From NCBI RefSeq assembly GCF_023736155.1, contig NZ_JAMLJJ010000007.1, positions 1 to 64,000 of the forward strand: a DNA stretch of 64,000 nt, written 5' to 3'. This DNA comes from Larsenimonas salina. GTDB taxonomy: Bacteria > Pseudomonadota > Gammaproteobacteria > Pseudomonadales > Halomonadaceae. Positions 53,514-61,107 of this stretch are shown in pieces; within the stretch, counting starts at the first letter, position 1; every line of letters begins with the position of its first letter. A program made the position numbers and the translations under genes. Below the pieces are notes generated by a model, which saw nothing but the letters and a program-made list of their open reading frames with translations, was not told the origin of the DNA and made no database searches.

Positions 53514-53515
53514 GA

Positions 53516-53896
53516 TTAATCCACGTTTTGCCCACTGATACCTTCTTCAATGATGCGAATGAGTGCATCAGTGAACGCGGGGTGCTGCCCAACCGGCGGC
53601 ATGAGCTGAATCGATAAACCTGGATGGCGTTCACTCATGGCCTCAATTTGAGCAGGAACGTCCTTGCGGAGATGGCGACCTACAGCAAAGAACAGGGGAA
53701 GAATATCGATACGTTCAAAGCCTTCCTTGTCGAGGTTGGCAATAGTGTCTTCCAAAAGCGGGTCACAAAGCTCCATGTAAGCCATTTCGACGCGAGCCTC
53801 GGCGCGCTGCTTTAAATGCGCTTCCAGTTCCTGGAACGGCTGCTGCCATTGGGTATCGGGGGAGCCATGGGCCATGAGGACATATGCGGTTTTCAT
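53516..53896 (-). CDS. CbiX/SirB-like single-domain chelatase
   Basis: The 126-residue protein belongs to the CbiX/SirB family of class II chelatases, which insert cobalt, nickel or iron into sirohydrochlorin or related rings. The N-terminal AHGS motif (MAHGSPD, residues 8-14) holds the first metal-binding His; a second His is in AVGRHLRKD (around residue 74). The short size fits the single-domain form that works as a dimer. It lies 23 bases after the FAD oxidoreductase gene in the same direction and just upstream of the light-operon promoter. The exact substrate and metal are not decided by the sequence. Confidence 0.75.
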   Translation of the reverse strand: MKTAYVLMAHGSPDTQWQQPFQELEAHLKQRAEARVEMAYMELCDPLLEDTIANLDKEGFERIDILPLFFAVGRHLRKDVPAQIEAMSERHPGLSIQLMPPVGQHPAFTDALIRIIEEGISGQNVD

Positions 53897-53919
53897 GAAA
53901 AAAGGTCTCGATTAAAGGC

Positions 53920-54918
53920 TTAGTTGGAAAGAAGGCGGGCCAATACGTTGCGCGCGCAGGTGCGTCCGGAGAGCCAGGCGGCTTCAACGTTATTACCGAG
54001 ACACCAATCACCACACACACTTAAATGCCTCGACGACGGTGGATGATGTTCGGGTGATCGACGTTCGACCAAAGGTTCGGCATAGCGCCAACGATGCGCT
54101 TTCAGACGTATGGCGCCTGGCAGGGGGTCAGGGTAGCGATTCAGGAAGGTGTGCCAAAGCGTGGCCGCAATGACATCGGGCGTTTTTTCAAGATGGGTCC
54201 GACTCCATTCCGGGCGGGCAATCAGGCGAATGGCCGGTGAGTTTTCGCGCCCCGGTTTGGCCGACTGGTATTCGGCAAAGCCGATCGGGCCGCTTTCGAT
54301 GTAGAGCGCGTCCCAATCAAGCTCCGGAAATTCATTCAATACCGCATGGACGTTCCAGCAGGGGTGAAAGGCCGTTCTACTGCACAGGGCTTTTAAGTCC
54401 TGCTCGCTCTCGGGCAGAAGCGCGAATGCCTGTTTGGGAGGAAGCGCCAGAATGACATGATCGAATGGGCCGGCACGCTGGCCATTTTCAAGCTCTAGAT
54501 AAACCTGATCGTTTGCGTACTCGATGGCGCTCACGTGTGCCTGAGTCGTAACGTTCAATCCCTGAGACATGTAGCGCGTAATCGCACTCATGCGGGGATT
54601 GCCTGCAAAGCGCAGATGCTGCATGTCGTAGTTGTGGATCTGGCGATTTTTAAGACGCTTGGGCGACAGGGGCCAGTGAGAAATGATGCCCGCCGACAGC
54701 CAGCGCTCCACAGTGCGCTTGAACTCTGTGCTTCGCGCCGAGAAGCAGGGCACACCGAGGTCAATGGTGCATTCGCGCTCGCGGCGCGACGACATGCGGC
54801 CACCGGGGCCGCGTGCCTTTTCGAACACGCTGACCGACAAGTCCGCACGGCTTATCGTTTGAGCAGCGCTCAAGCCTGAAATGCCTGCCCCAATGACTGC
54901 AATCTTTGGCGACGCCAT
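53920..54918 (-). CDS. FAD-dependent NAD(P)-binding oxidoreductase, amine oxidase/renalase-like
   Basis: The 332-residue protein starts with a Rossmann FAD-binding motif (KIAVIGAGISGLSAAQ, with Glu34 in VFEKARGPGGR that would bind the ribose), and ends with the second FAD motif CGDWCLGNNVEAAWLSG. This pattern is seen in bacterial renalase-like and amine oxidase superfamily proteins. Substrate unknown. It is read with the CbiX-like gene, and divergently from the SDR gene at 55068. The cluster position beside phrB and a LitR-like regulator suggests a light- or redox-linked role; this is an inference. Confidence 0.8.
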   Translation of the reverse strand: MASPKIAVIGAGISGLSAAQTISRADLSVSVFEKARGPGGRMSSRRERECTIDLGVPCFSARSTEFKRTVERWLSAGIISHWPLSPKRLKNRQIHNYDMQHLRFAGNPRMSAITRYMSQGLNVTTQAHVSAIEYANDQVYLELENGQRAGPFDHVILALPPKQAFALLPESEQDLKALCSRTAFHPCWNVHAVLNEFPELDWDALYIESGPIGFAEYQSAKPGRENSPAIRLIARPEWSRTHLEKTPDVIAATLWHTFLNRYPDPLPGAIRLKAHRWRYAEPLVERRSPEHHPPSSRHLSVCGDWCLGNNVEAAWLSGRTCARNVLARLLSN

Positions 54919-55001
54919 AGCCTTCCCTGAATCGATGTGAGGTCATAATGTATCAGTCTGGTACAGGTTTCTTCTAGCGTGTATAGGCTAGCAGGCACTA
55001 T

Positions 55002-55051
55002 GTTGAAAAAAGCCTACCAGTACATCGTTGAAAAAAACCTACCAGTACATC
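55002..55051 (+). repeat. Tandem 25-bp repeat upstream of the SDR gene
   Basis: Two adjacent 25-base units (55002-55026 and 55027-55051) begin GTTGAAAAAA and end CTACCAGTACATC. They differ at a single position. They lie directly ahead of the ribosome binding site of the SDR gene (GAGGGAG at 55052-55058). Confidence 0.85.
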
Positions 55052-55067
55052 GAGGGAGTGGCAGACA

Positions 55068-55967
55068 GTGAATATTTTGATAACAGGGGCCACCGGGTTT
55101 GTCGGTGTCCCTCTATGCAAGGCGCTTGATGCCAAGGGGCACCGTCTATTGGTGGTAAGCCGCTCACCGGAAAAGGCATCTGAACAACTTGGCATGCCGG
55201 TCAAGGCCCAGGATGACCCCATGGCGTTCAAGGATGAGCCGATCGATGCCATCATCAATCTGGCGGGCGCATCGATTGCAGGTCGCCCCTGGACCGACTC
55301 GCGCAAGAAAACCCTCATCGATAGCCGGGTTGAAACAACAAGGGCACTGGAGCGGCTTTGTCAGGCGATGAGCACGCCGCCCAAGGTGCTGGTGTCCGGT
55401 TCGGCCATGGGCTATTACGGCGCCCAGGGTGAGCGGGAGGTAACGGAAGAAACACCTCCAAACCCTGAGTTCGCGCATGAGCTGTGTCAGAAATGGGAAG
55501 ATGCTGCACGCCGTATCGAAGCGCTTGGCGTGCGGACGGCGATCATACGTATTGGGCTGGTGCTCGAGCGCGATGGTGGCACGTTAAAGCCGATGCTTCC
55601 CGTGTATAAGCTTGGCCTAGGGGCGACGCTTGGGTCGGGGACGCAGTACATGCCCTGGATTCATCGCACCGATCTAATCCGAATCATCGAGTTCCTGTTG
55701 GTGCATGACACCCTCGAGGGGCCGTTCAATGCTGGCGCTCCGAACCCGGTTACCAATCGCGTTTTTACCAAGTCTCTGGCCCATGCCTTGCACCGGCCGG
55801 CGCCCTGGCGCATACCCGGGTTTGCCCTGAAAGCCGCCATGGGAGAAATGTCTCGGCTTCTGTTAACGGGCGCACGAATGAAGCCCGCACGCCTTGAGGC
55901 GGCGGGCTTTGAGTTTCGCTACCCAGAGCTTGATGGCGCGTTCTTGGCCATCGTCAACGGGCGATGA
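55068..55967 (+). CDS. TIGR01777 family SDR epimerase-like protein
   Basis: The 299-residue protein is an atypical short-chain dehydrogenase/reductase of the TIGR01777 (YfcH/SDR39U1) family. The cofactor motif is ITGATGFVG (residues 4-12), followed by the family stretches IINLAGASIAGRPW, SGSAMGYYGAQGE and MPWIHRTDLI. The C-terminal DUF1731-like tail ends with the L-tgarMKPARLEAAGFEFRYPEL motif. Start is GTG at 55068, after a GAGGGAG site. Function of the family is poorly known. It is read divergently from the FAD oxidoreductase and converges with rapA, their stop codons abutting. Confidence 0.88.
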   Translation: MNILITGATGFVGVPLCKALDAKGHRLLVVSRSPEKASEQLGMPVKAQDDPMAFKDEPIDAIINLAGASIAGRPWTDSRKKTLIDSRVETTRALERLCQAMSTPPKVLVSGSAMGYYGAQGEREVTEETPPNPEFAHELCQKWEDAARRIEALGVRTAIIRIGLVLERDGGTLKPMLPVYKLGLGATLGSGTQYMPWIHRTDLIRIIEFLLVHDTLEGPFNAGAPNPVTNRVFTKSLAHALHRPAPWRIPGFALKAAMGEMSRLLLTGARMKPARLEAAGFEFRYPELDGAFLAIVNGR

Positions 55968-58910
55968 TCAGGCCGGAACATCCACGGTCAGGATCACGCG
56001 CACGGCATCAAGCCGCAGGCGCGAGGTACGAATGGCGTCACTAAGCTGCGCCTTTTCCTGACGCATGAGGTCGACTTCCGCCTCGGGCACGCTGCCGAAC
56101 CGCTGTGAAAGCGCCGTCAGCCGATCGATTTCCGCGTCAAGCGTGTCGCTCATCTCGGCGTGGGCGTCGTTCACGACGCTCTTGAGCGAGGCGTCCGCGT
56201 GCTGTTCGGCCTGATCCATCAGGTCGCGCACCAGAGTATGACGGTCCTTGATCAGGTTGCGTGCGATGCCTTTCTTGACGTGCTGAAGATTTTTCGCGAG
56301 TCCGCCGAAGGAGACGCTGGCGGACAGATCCTTGCCTGATTGATCGATCAGTACACGCACCGTGGTCGGTGGCAGGTACTGGCCCACATGAATGTTTTTT
56401 GGCGCAGGCGTCGAGGTGCAGTAAATGGCCTCGAGCATCACGCGGTCGCCGGGAATGCTTGGGTGCTGCAAAAGCCCGAGCGCCGTATTGCCCATCGCCC
56501 CCATGGTCAGATGCGACAGCATTTCCTGCACCAATGGGTGCTCCCAGGAAAGCCGTTGAATGTCATCCCGACTCAGCGCCAGCTCCCGTGATTGGGTCGC
56601 GGTGAAGCCTTCCTCGCCTTTGATCAGCCCCGGCAGGCCATCCATCATGTGCGGCCCGGGGTGCAAATACGTCAGGTTTTCGCCAAGCTCTCGGGTATCG
56701 ATGCCGAAAATGTCGAAGGCCTGATCCAGGAACTTGGGTAGCGTAGGGTCGTCATCGAGGTCGCGGATATTATCGATCACGTGCTCGGCGTGCGCCGGGT
56801 TCTGAGAACCCAGTTCGAGCAGGCGATTACGCCCGGCCAGCCGCTCGGCCTGGATCGCCTCGAAGCGCGGCCGGGTCTCGGCGATCAGCTCTTCAAGCGC
56901 CTCATCATCGAGCAGGCTGTCGGCCAGCCGGTCCCCGAATTCATCGAACAGCGTGCTGCCTATCCCGTGCGGAAAACTGAAGGCGTCGGAGCCTTCGTTG
57001 TACCAGCGAAGCAGGCGCGCCATCGGGCTTTCCTTGAAGACCGGCAGATGAATGTCGATCGGATAGCGCTGGCCGATACGGTCGAGTCGACCGATGCGCT
57101 GCTCGAGCTGATCGGGGTGCGGCGGCAGATCGAACATGATCAAGTGATGGCAGAACTGGAAGTTGCGCCCTTCTGAGCCGATTTCGGAGCAGATCAGTAG
57201 CGGACTGCCTTCTGTCGCATCCTGTTCGGCGAAGGCGGCTGCGGCGCGGTCACGCTCGATCAGCGTCATGCCCTCGTGGAACACCGGCACATGCAGTCCG
57301 GTCAGCACCTGAAGGCCGGCCGAGAGCTCGCGTGCGGTTTCGGCGAAGTGACAGATCAACAGCGCCTTCTCACCCGGGTGCTCCTTGAGCCACTGCGTCA
57401 GCCACTCGACGCGGGTGTCGGTTTTCCACCAGGGGGTGCCGTCGCCACTCATGCGCTCGCGGTCGAGCGCACTCAGCGTTTCCTCAAGGTACAAAAGCAC
57501 TTCAGGGTGATCGATGCCGGTCTCGATCAAGAGCGTATCCAGATACTCCTCATCGCGGTCCAGCTTCTTGAGAATGCGCTGATAGTTGCTCGGTGCCTCG
57601 AGCTCGCTGACGTGCAGTCGACGCTCTGGAAAGCCCGCCACATGGCGGCGGCTGTTGCGGAACATGACGCGGCCGGTGCCATGACGGTCGAGCAAATGCC
57701 GGCGAAGCGATTGACGACATGCAATAGCGTCGTCCTCCTCGGCCTCGGCCAACCGCTCGAGCAGACCCTGGCTGTCGGCGTCATCCAGCAACTCATCGAG
57801 CACCTTGCGGTTGTCAGGCTCGGCGGGGTAGTGATCGAGTGCCTCGACGGCGCCGGCCACCCCTTGAAAGTTGGCTTCTTCGGCCTGGAAGCGTTCAAGG
57901 TCGGTATAGCGGTTCGGGTCGAGCAGGCGCAGGCGGGCAAAGTGGCTCTCAGGGCCCATTTGCTCAGGGGTTGCGGTCAGAAGCAGAATGCCCTGGCTTG
58001 CCGCGGCGAGCTGCTCGACGCACTCATACCCGGTATCACCGCCGGTGTCGCTGCTCCACTCGAGGTGATGCGCCTCATCAACGATCAGAAGATCCCAGCT
58101 GCTCTGCGCGGCCTGCTCCTGACGGTGCGGATTGGCGAACAGCCATTGCTGGCTTGCAAGAATCAGCTGGCGGCTCTCGAACGGGTTCTGAGTGCGCTCC
58201 ATGGCGCCGCTTTGCTGCTCATCGAGCAGAGTGACCTCGATTGAAAACCGTCGCAGAAGCTCCACCAGCCACTGATGCGTCAGACTTTCCGGCACCACGA
58301 TAAGCGCACGCGACGCACGGCCGATCGTTAGCAGGCGATGAAGGATCAGGCCGGCCTCGATGGTCTTGCCAAGGCCCACTTCGTCGGAAAGCAGCACGCG
58401 TGGCAGTCGTCGGCGGGAAACGTCATCGGCGATGAACAGCTGATGCGGTACGAGATCGACGCGCGGCCCGGACAGGCCGAACGCAGGATGGCGCTGAAGC
58501 CGGTTCAGGCACTGAAGGCTGCGGTAGCGCAGGTTGAACCAGTCGTTGCGATCGATCTGTCCTGTCAGCAGCCGGTCGCGGGCCTGGTGAAACTGCATCT
58601 TGTCGCTGATCTTCGGCTCAGGCAGCTCTCGAAGCTCACCGTGCTCGTCTTCACCGATGTAAGTGATCAGGCCGTTTTGATCCTTGGTGTCCTCGACGAT
58701 CAAGATCCAGCCATCGGTGGCCTCGACTCGATCGCCGCTGCCGAAGGCCACGCGGGTCAGCGGGGCGTCCTTCGACGAATACGTGCGTGTTTCATCACTG
58801 GCGCCGAAAAGCACCGTAACGCTTCGGAAGTCGACGTTCAGGATGGTGCCCAGACCAAGTTCGGCTTCGCCATCGCTGATGTAGCGCTGGCCGGGAATGA
58901 AATCGCTCAT
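55968..58910 (-). CDS. rapA: RNA polymerase-associated protein RapA
   Basis: RapA is a SWI2/SNF2-type ATPase that binds RNA polymerase and helps recycle it. The 980-residue protein has an N-terminal Tudor-like domain, then the helicase core with Walker A SDEVGLGKTIEAGLIL (about residues 174-189), DEAH-type motif VDEAHHLEW, and C-terminal helicase motif with QLEQRIGRLDRIGQ. The length is close to E. coli RapA (968 residues). The stop codon abuts that of the SDR gene. Confidence 0.96.
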   Translation of the reverse strand: MSDFIPGQRYISDGEAELGLGTILNVDFRSVTVLFGASDETRTYSSKDAPLTRVAFGSGDRVEATDGWILIVEDTKDQNGLITYIGEDEHGELRELPEPKISDKMQFHQARDRLLTGQIDRNDWFNLRYRSLQCLNRLQRHPAFGLSGPRVDLVPHQLFIADDVSRRRLPRVLLSDEVGLGKTIEAGLILHRLLTIGRASRALIVVPESLTHQWLVELLRRFSIEVTLLDEQQSGAMERTQNPFESRQLILASQQWLFANPHRQEQAAQSSWDLLIVDEAHHLEWSSDTGGDTGYECVEQLAAASQGILLLTATPEQMGPESHFARLRLLDPNRYTDLERFQAEEANFQGVAGAVEALDHYPAEPDNRKVLDELLDDADSQGLLERLAEAEEDDAIACRQSLRRHLLDRHGTGRVMFRNSRRHVAGFPERRLHVSELEAPSNYQRILKKLDRDEEYLDTLLIETGIDHPEVLLYLEETLSALDRERMSGDGTPWWKTDTRVEWLTQWLKEHPGEKALLICHFAETARELSAGLQVLTGLHVPVFHEGMTLIERDRAAAAFAEQDATEGSPLLICSEIGSEGRNFQFCHHLIMFDLPPHPDQLEQRIGRLDRIGQRYPIDIHLPVFKESPMARLLRWYNEGSDAFSFPHGIGSTLFDEFGDRLADSLLDDEALEELIAETRPRFEAIQAERLAGRNRLLELGSQNPAHAEHVIDNIRDLDDDPTLPKFLDQAFDIFGIDTRELGENLTYLHPGPHMMDGLPGLIKGEEGFTATQSRELALSRDDIQRLSWEHPLVQEMLSHLTMGAMGNTALGLLQHPSIPGDRVMLEAIYCTSTPAPKNIHVGQYLPPTTVRVLIDQSGKDLSASVSFGGLAKNLQHVKKGIARNLIKDRHTLVRDLMDQAEQHADASLKSVVNDAHAEMSDTLDAEIDRLTALSQRFGSVPEAEVDLMRQEKAQLSDAIRTSRLRLDAVRVILTVDVPA

Positions 58911-59084
58911 GCTTTAAAAAAGGCCTCAAGTATCCAAGTTCGTGCCGGCGGCGCGGTATCTTACCTGAAAGGTGGGGATGGCTTAAGGGCCAGTCTGACC
59001 ATCGCCCCGGGCGGGTGAATTGCTGCTAGCATGGCGCCGGCCCAGACGGTACAGACGCACCACGATGACGAGGGAGAGAAAGGC

Positions 59085-59288
59085 GTGTTCGATCGATTGA
59101 GAGCGGTGGCGATTTCATCCCAGGCGCTTGGTTTCATCATGATAATTGCGTTCGAAACCTGGCTGCCGCCCGGGCAGGTCCGCCCGGCGCAGGCCATGGT
59201 GCTTGCGTTGATGCTTTTCGCGGCGCTTGGCGTAGCCCTGGCGCGCCGCTATCGGCGTAACCGGCGCTTGAAAGGGCGAGAGGAGTAA
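59085..59288 (+). CDS. Small membrane protein of unknown function
   Basis: The reading frame opens at ATG 59031, but GTG at 59085 follows a good ribosome binding site (GGGAGAGAAAGG) and gives 67 residues, so I prefer it. Two hydrophobic stretches (about residues 8-25 and 35-52 from the GTG) with positive ends suggest two short membrane helices with a basic tail RRYRRNRRLKGREE. I do not recognise the family. The end lies inside the first copy of a 19-base tandem repeat. Confidence 0.5.
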   Translation: MFDRLRAVAISSQALGFIMIIAFETWLPPGQVRPAQAMVLALMLFAALGVALARRYRRNRRLKGREE

Positions 59289-59328
59289 ATAAGGGCGAGA
59301 GGAATAAATAAGGGCGAGAGAAGTAAAT
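59272..59328 (+). repeat. Three tandem 19-bp repeats
   Basis: Three 19-base units (59272-59290, 59291-59309 and 59310-59328) start AAGGGCGAGA and end TAAAT, with one to two changes among them. The first carries the end of the small membrane protein gene, so later copies repeat its last codons and stop. Confidence 0.9.
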
Positions 59329-59363
59329 ATCGGCACGCTTTCGAGCTGAGCGAGAGATCAAGA

Positions 59364-59387
59364 GCGCGCCGAGTGCATCCGGCGCGC
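59364..59387 (-). terminator. Hairpin after nagE, weak terminator
   Basis: GCGCGCCG pairs with CGGCGCGC around an eight-base loop. On the minus strand TCTTGATCT follows, so the T run is weak. It would end the nag operon. Confidence 0.45.
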
Positions 59388-59418
59388 CCATGCTCAGCGC
59401 GGGGTTCTTGCTGCGTAA

Positions 59419-61107
59419 CTAGGCCGTGCGGGCGGCATCGAGCGCCTGGCCGAGCGCGGTTGCCTCATCGCCCACGATAAGATGAACGACGCCTTGCGCC
59501 ACGGTGAGGTGACCCTGAACGCCCAGCGCATGCAGTGCATCGAGGTCGAGCCTGTCCGCATCGGCGAGCGTGAGCCGCACGCGTGTGTGCGCCACTGGCG
59601 CGGCAGCGTGCAGGTTGTCGCGGCCGCCGAGGGCCTCCAGCCACTCACGCAGTCGGGTCGAATCAAGCGCCTGAGCGGGCTCGGTTGACGTGTCTTCGGC
59701 CGTGGCGACCGTCTCGCTCGGGGCGGTGCCCTGAGCGCGCATTGCCTGTCGAATGTCATCGGCAACCTGGTCGGCGATCGGCCCGACAATCACCTGAAGC
59801 CCACCGCCGCTCAGTTTGAGAACGGCGCGGGCGCCGAGTGAGCGCAGGGCGGATTCGTCGATTGAGTCGGTGGACGCCAGAATCAGACGCAACCGGGTCG
59901 TGCAGGCACCGACGCCGTTGATGTTGTGTGCCCCACCCAGTGCGGTAACAAAGGCCGGGCCGCGCTCACCAAGTTCCTCTGCCGTCACGGTGACGGTGTC
60001 CTTCTCGCGGCCGGGCGTGGCGATGTCGAAACGAGCGATGGCCCAGCGGAAGATGCCGTAGTAAAGCGCGAAGAACACCACGCCCACTGGCAGCAGCATC
60101 CAGCCATTGGTAGAGAGCCCGTATGACAGCCCGTAGTCGAAGGCGCCTGCCGAGAACGTGAAGCCGAGCTTGACCCCCAGTGCGCTCATGAGCGCCATCG
60201 ACGCGCCGGTCAGCAGGGCATGAATGCCATAAAGCACCGGGGCCAGGAACATGAAGGTGAACTCGAGGGGTTCGGTAACGCCGGTCAAAAAGGCAGTCAG
60301 CGCCAGAGACAGCAAGAGGCCGCCGACCTGGGCGCGCCGGTCTCTGCGTGCACAGTGGTACATCGCAAGCGCCGCACCCGGAAGGCCAAACATCATGACG
60401 GGGAAGAAGCCGGCCATGAAACTGCCCGCGCTCGGGTCGCCTGCAAAGAAGCGGTTCAAATCGCCCGTGGCGTCACCGTAGTGGCCGAACACGAACCAGA
60501 CGAAGCTGTTCAGCACGTGGTGAAGGCCGGTCACGATCAAAATGCGATTCAACACGCCATAGACGAACAGGCCCAGCTCGCCGGCATCGATCAGCCACTG
60601 CCCGAGCAGGTCGATGCCGTGCTGAATGGGCGGCCAGAGATAGCCAAAGGCCACCCCGAGCACGACCGCGCTCAGACCGGTTGCGATCGGAATGAACCGC
60701 CGGCCGCCGAAGAACGCCAGATAATCCGGTAGATCGATGGCGCGATACCGATTGTAGAGAACGCCCGCGACGACCCCCATCACGATGCCTGCCAGCACGC
60801 CCATGTTGATCTCCGGGTCGAGCGCCTTCAGCACGGCAGTCAACACCAGATAGCCGATGGTGCCGGCAAGTCCGGCAGCGCCGTTGTTGTCATCGGCGAT
60901 ACCGACCGCGACCCCGATGGCAAAGATCAGTGCCAATTGCGCGAAGATGGCGTTACCGGCATCGGCAATGAAGGCAACGTCGAGCAGGTCTGGCTGCCCC
61001 AGTCGCAGCAGCAGACCCGCGACCGGGAGCACCGCGATCGGCAGCATCAGGGAGCGGCCGAGCAGCTGCAACCCGCCGAGCATTGTTTGACCAAGGGGCG
61101 TTCTCAT
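59419..61107 (-). CDS. nagE: PTS N-acetylglucosamine transporter EIICB with extra EIIB
   Basis: NagE imports and phosphorylates N-acetylglucosamine. The 562-residue protein has an EIIC membrane domain (about residues 10-360) with the GLHHVLNSFVW and GVTEPLEFTFMF motifs, and an EIIB domain around 380-460 in which Cys402 (GVGACTTRLRL) is the phosphorylation site. A second EIIB-like repeat at about 483-562 has Ala506 where the Cys should be, so it cannot carry phosphate. A comparable two-EIIB form occurs in Pseudomonas NagE. The gene overlaps nagF by four bases. Confidence 0.93.
   Translation of the reverse strand: MRTPLGQTMLGGLQLLGRSLMLPIAVLPVAGLLLRLGQPDLLDVAFIADAGNAIFAQLALIFAIGVAVGIADDNNGAAGLAGTIGYLVLTAVLKALDPEINMGVLAGIVMGVVAGVLYNRYRAIDLPDYLAFFGGRRFIPIATGLSAVVLGVAFGYLWPPIQHGIDLLGQWLIDAGELGLFVYGVLNRILIVTGLHHVLNSFVWFVFGHYGDATGDLNRFFAGDPSAGSFMAGFFPVMMFGLPGAALAMYHCARRDRRAQVGGLLLSLALTAFLTGVTEPLEFTFMFLAPVLYGIHALLTGASMALMSALGVKLGFTFSAGAFDYGLSYGLSTNGWMLLPVGVVFFALYYGIFRWAIARFDIATPGREKDTVTVTAEELGERGPAFVTALGGAHNINGVGACTTRLRLILASTDSIDESALRSLGARAVLKLSGGGLQVIVGPIADQVADDIRQAMRAQGTAPSETVATAEDTSTEPAQALDSTRLREWLEALGGRDNLHAAAPVAHTRVRLTLADADRLDLDALHALGVQGHLTVAQGVVHLIVGDEATALGQALDAARTA

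Noticed and set aside
54949..54985. Second LitR/PplR-like operator between the FAD and SDR genes
   Set aside because: GGTACA and TGTATA arms are separated by 14 bases rather than 12 and both arms deviate, so I do not call it an operator.
57276..58244. Rightward 322-residue reading frame opposite rapA
   Set aside because: Antisense to the helicase core of rapA, no recognised domain, no ribosome binding site of note.
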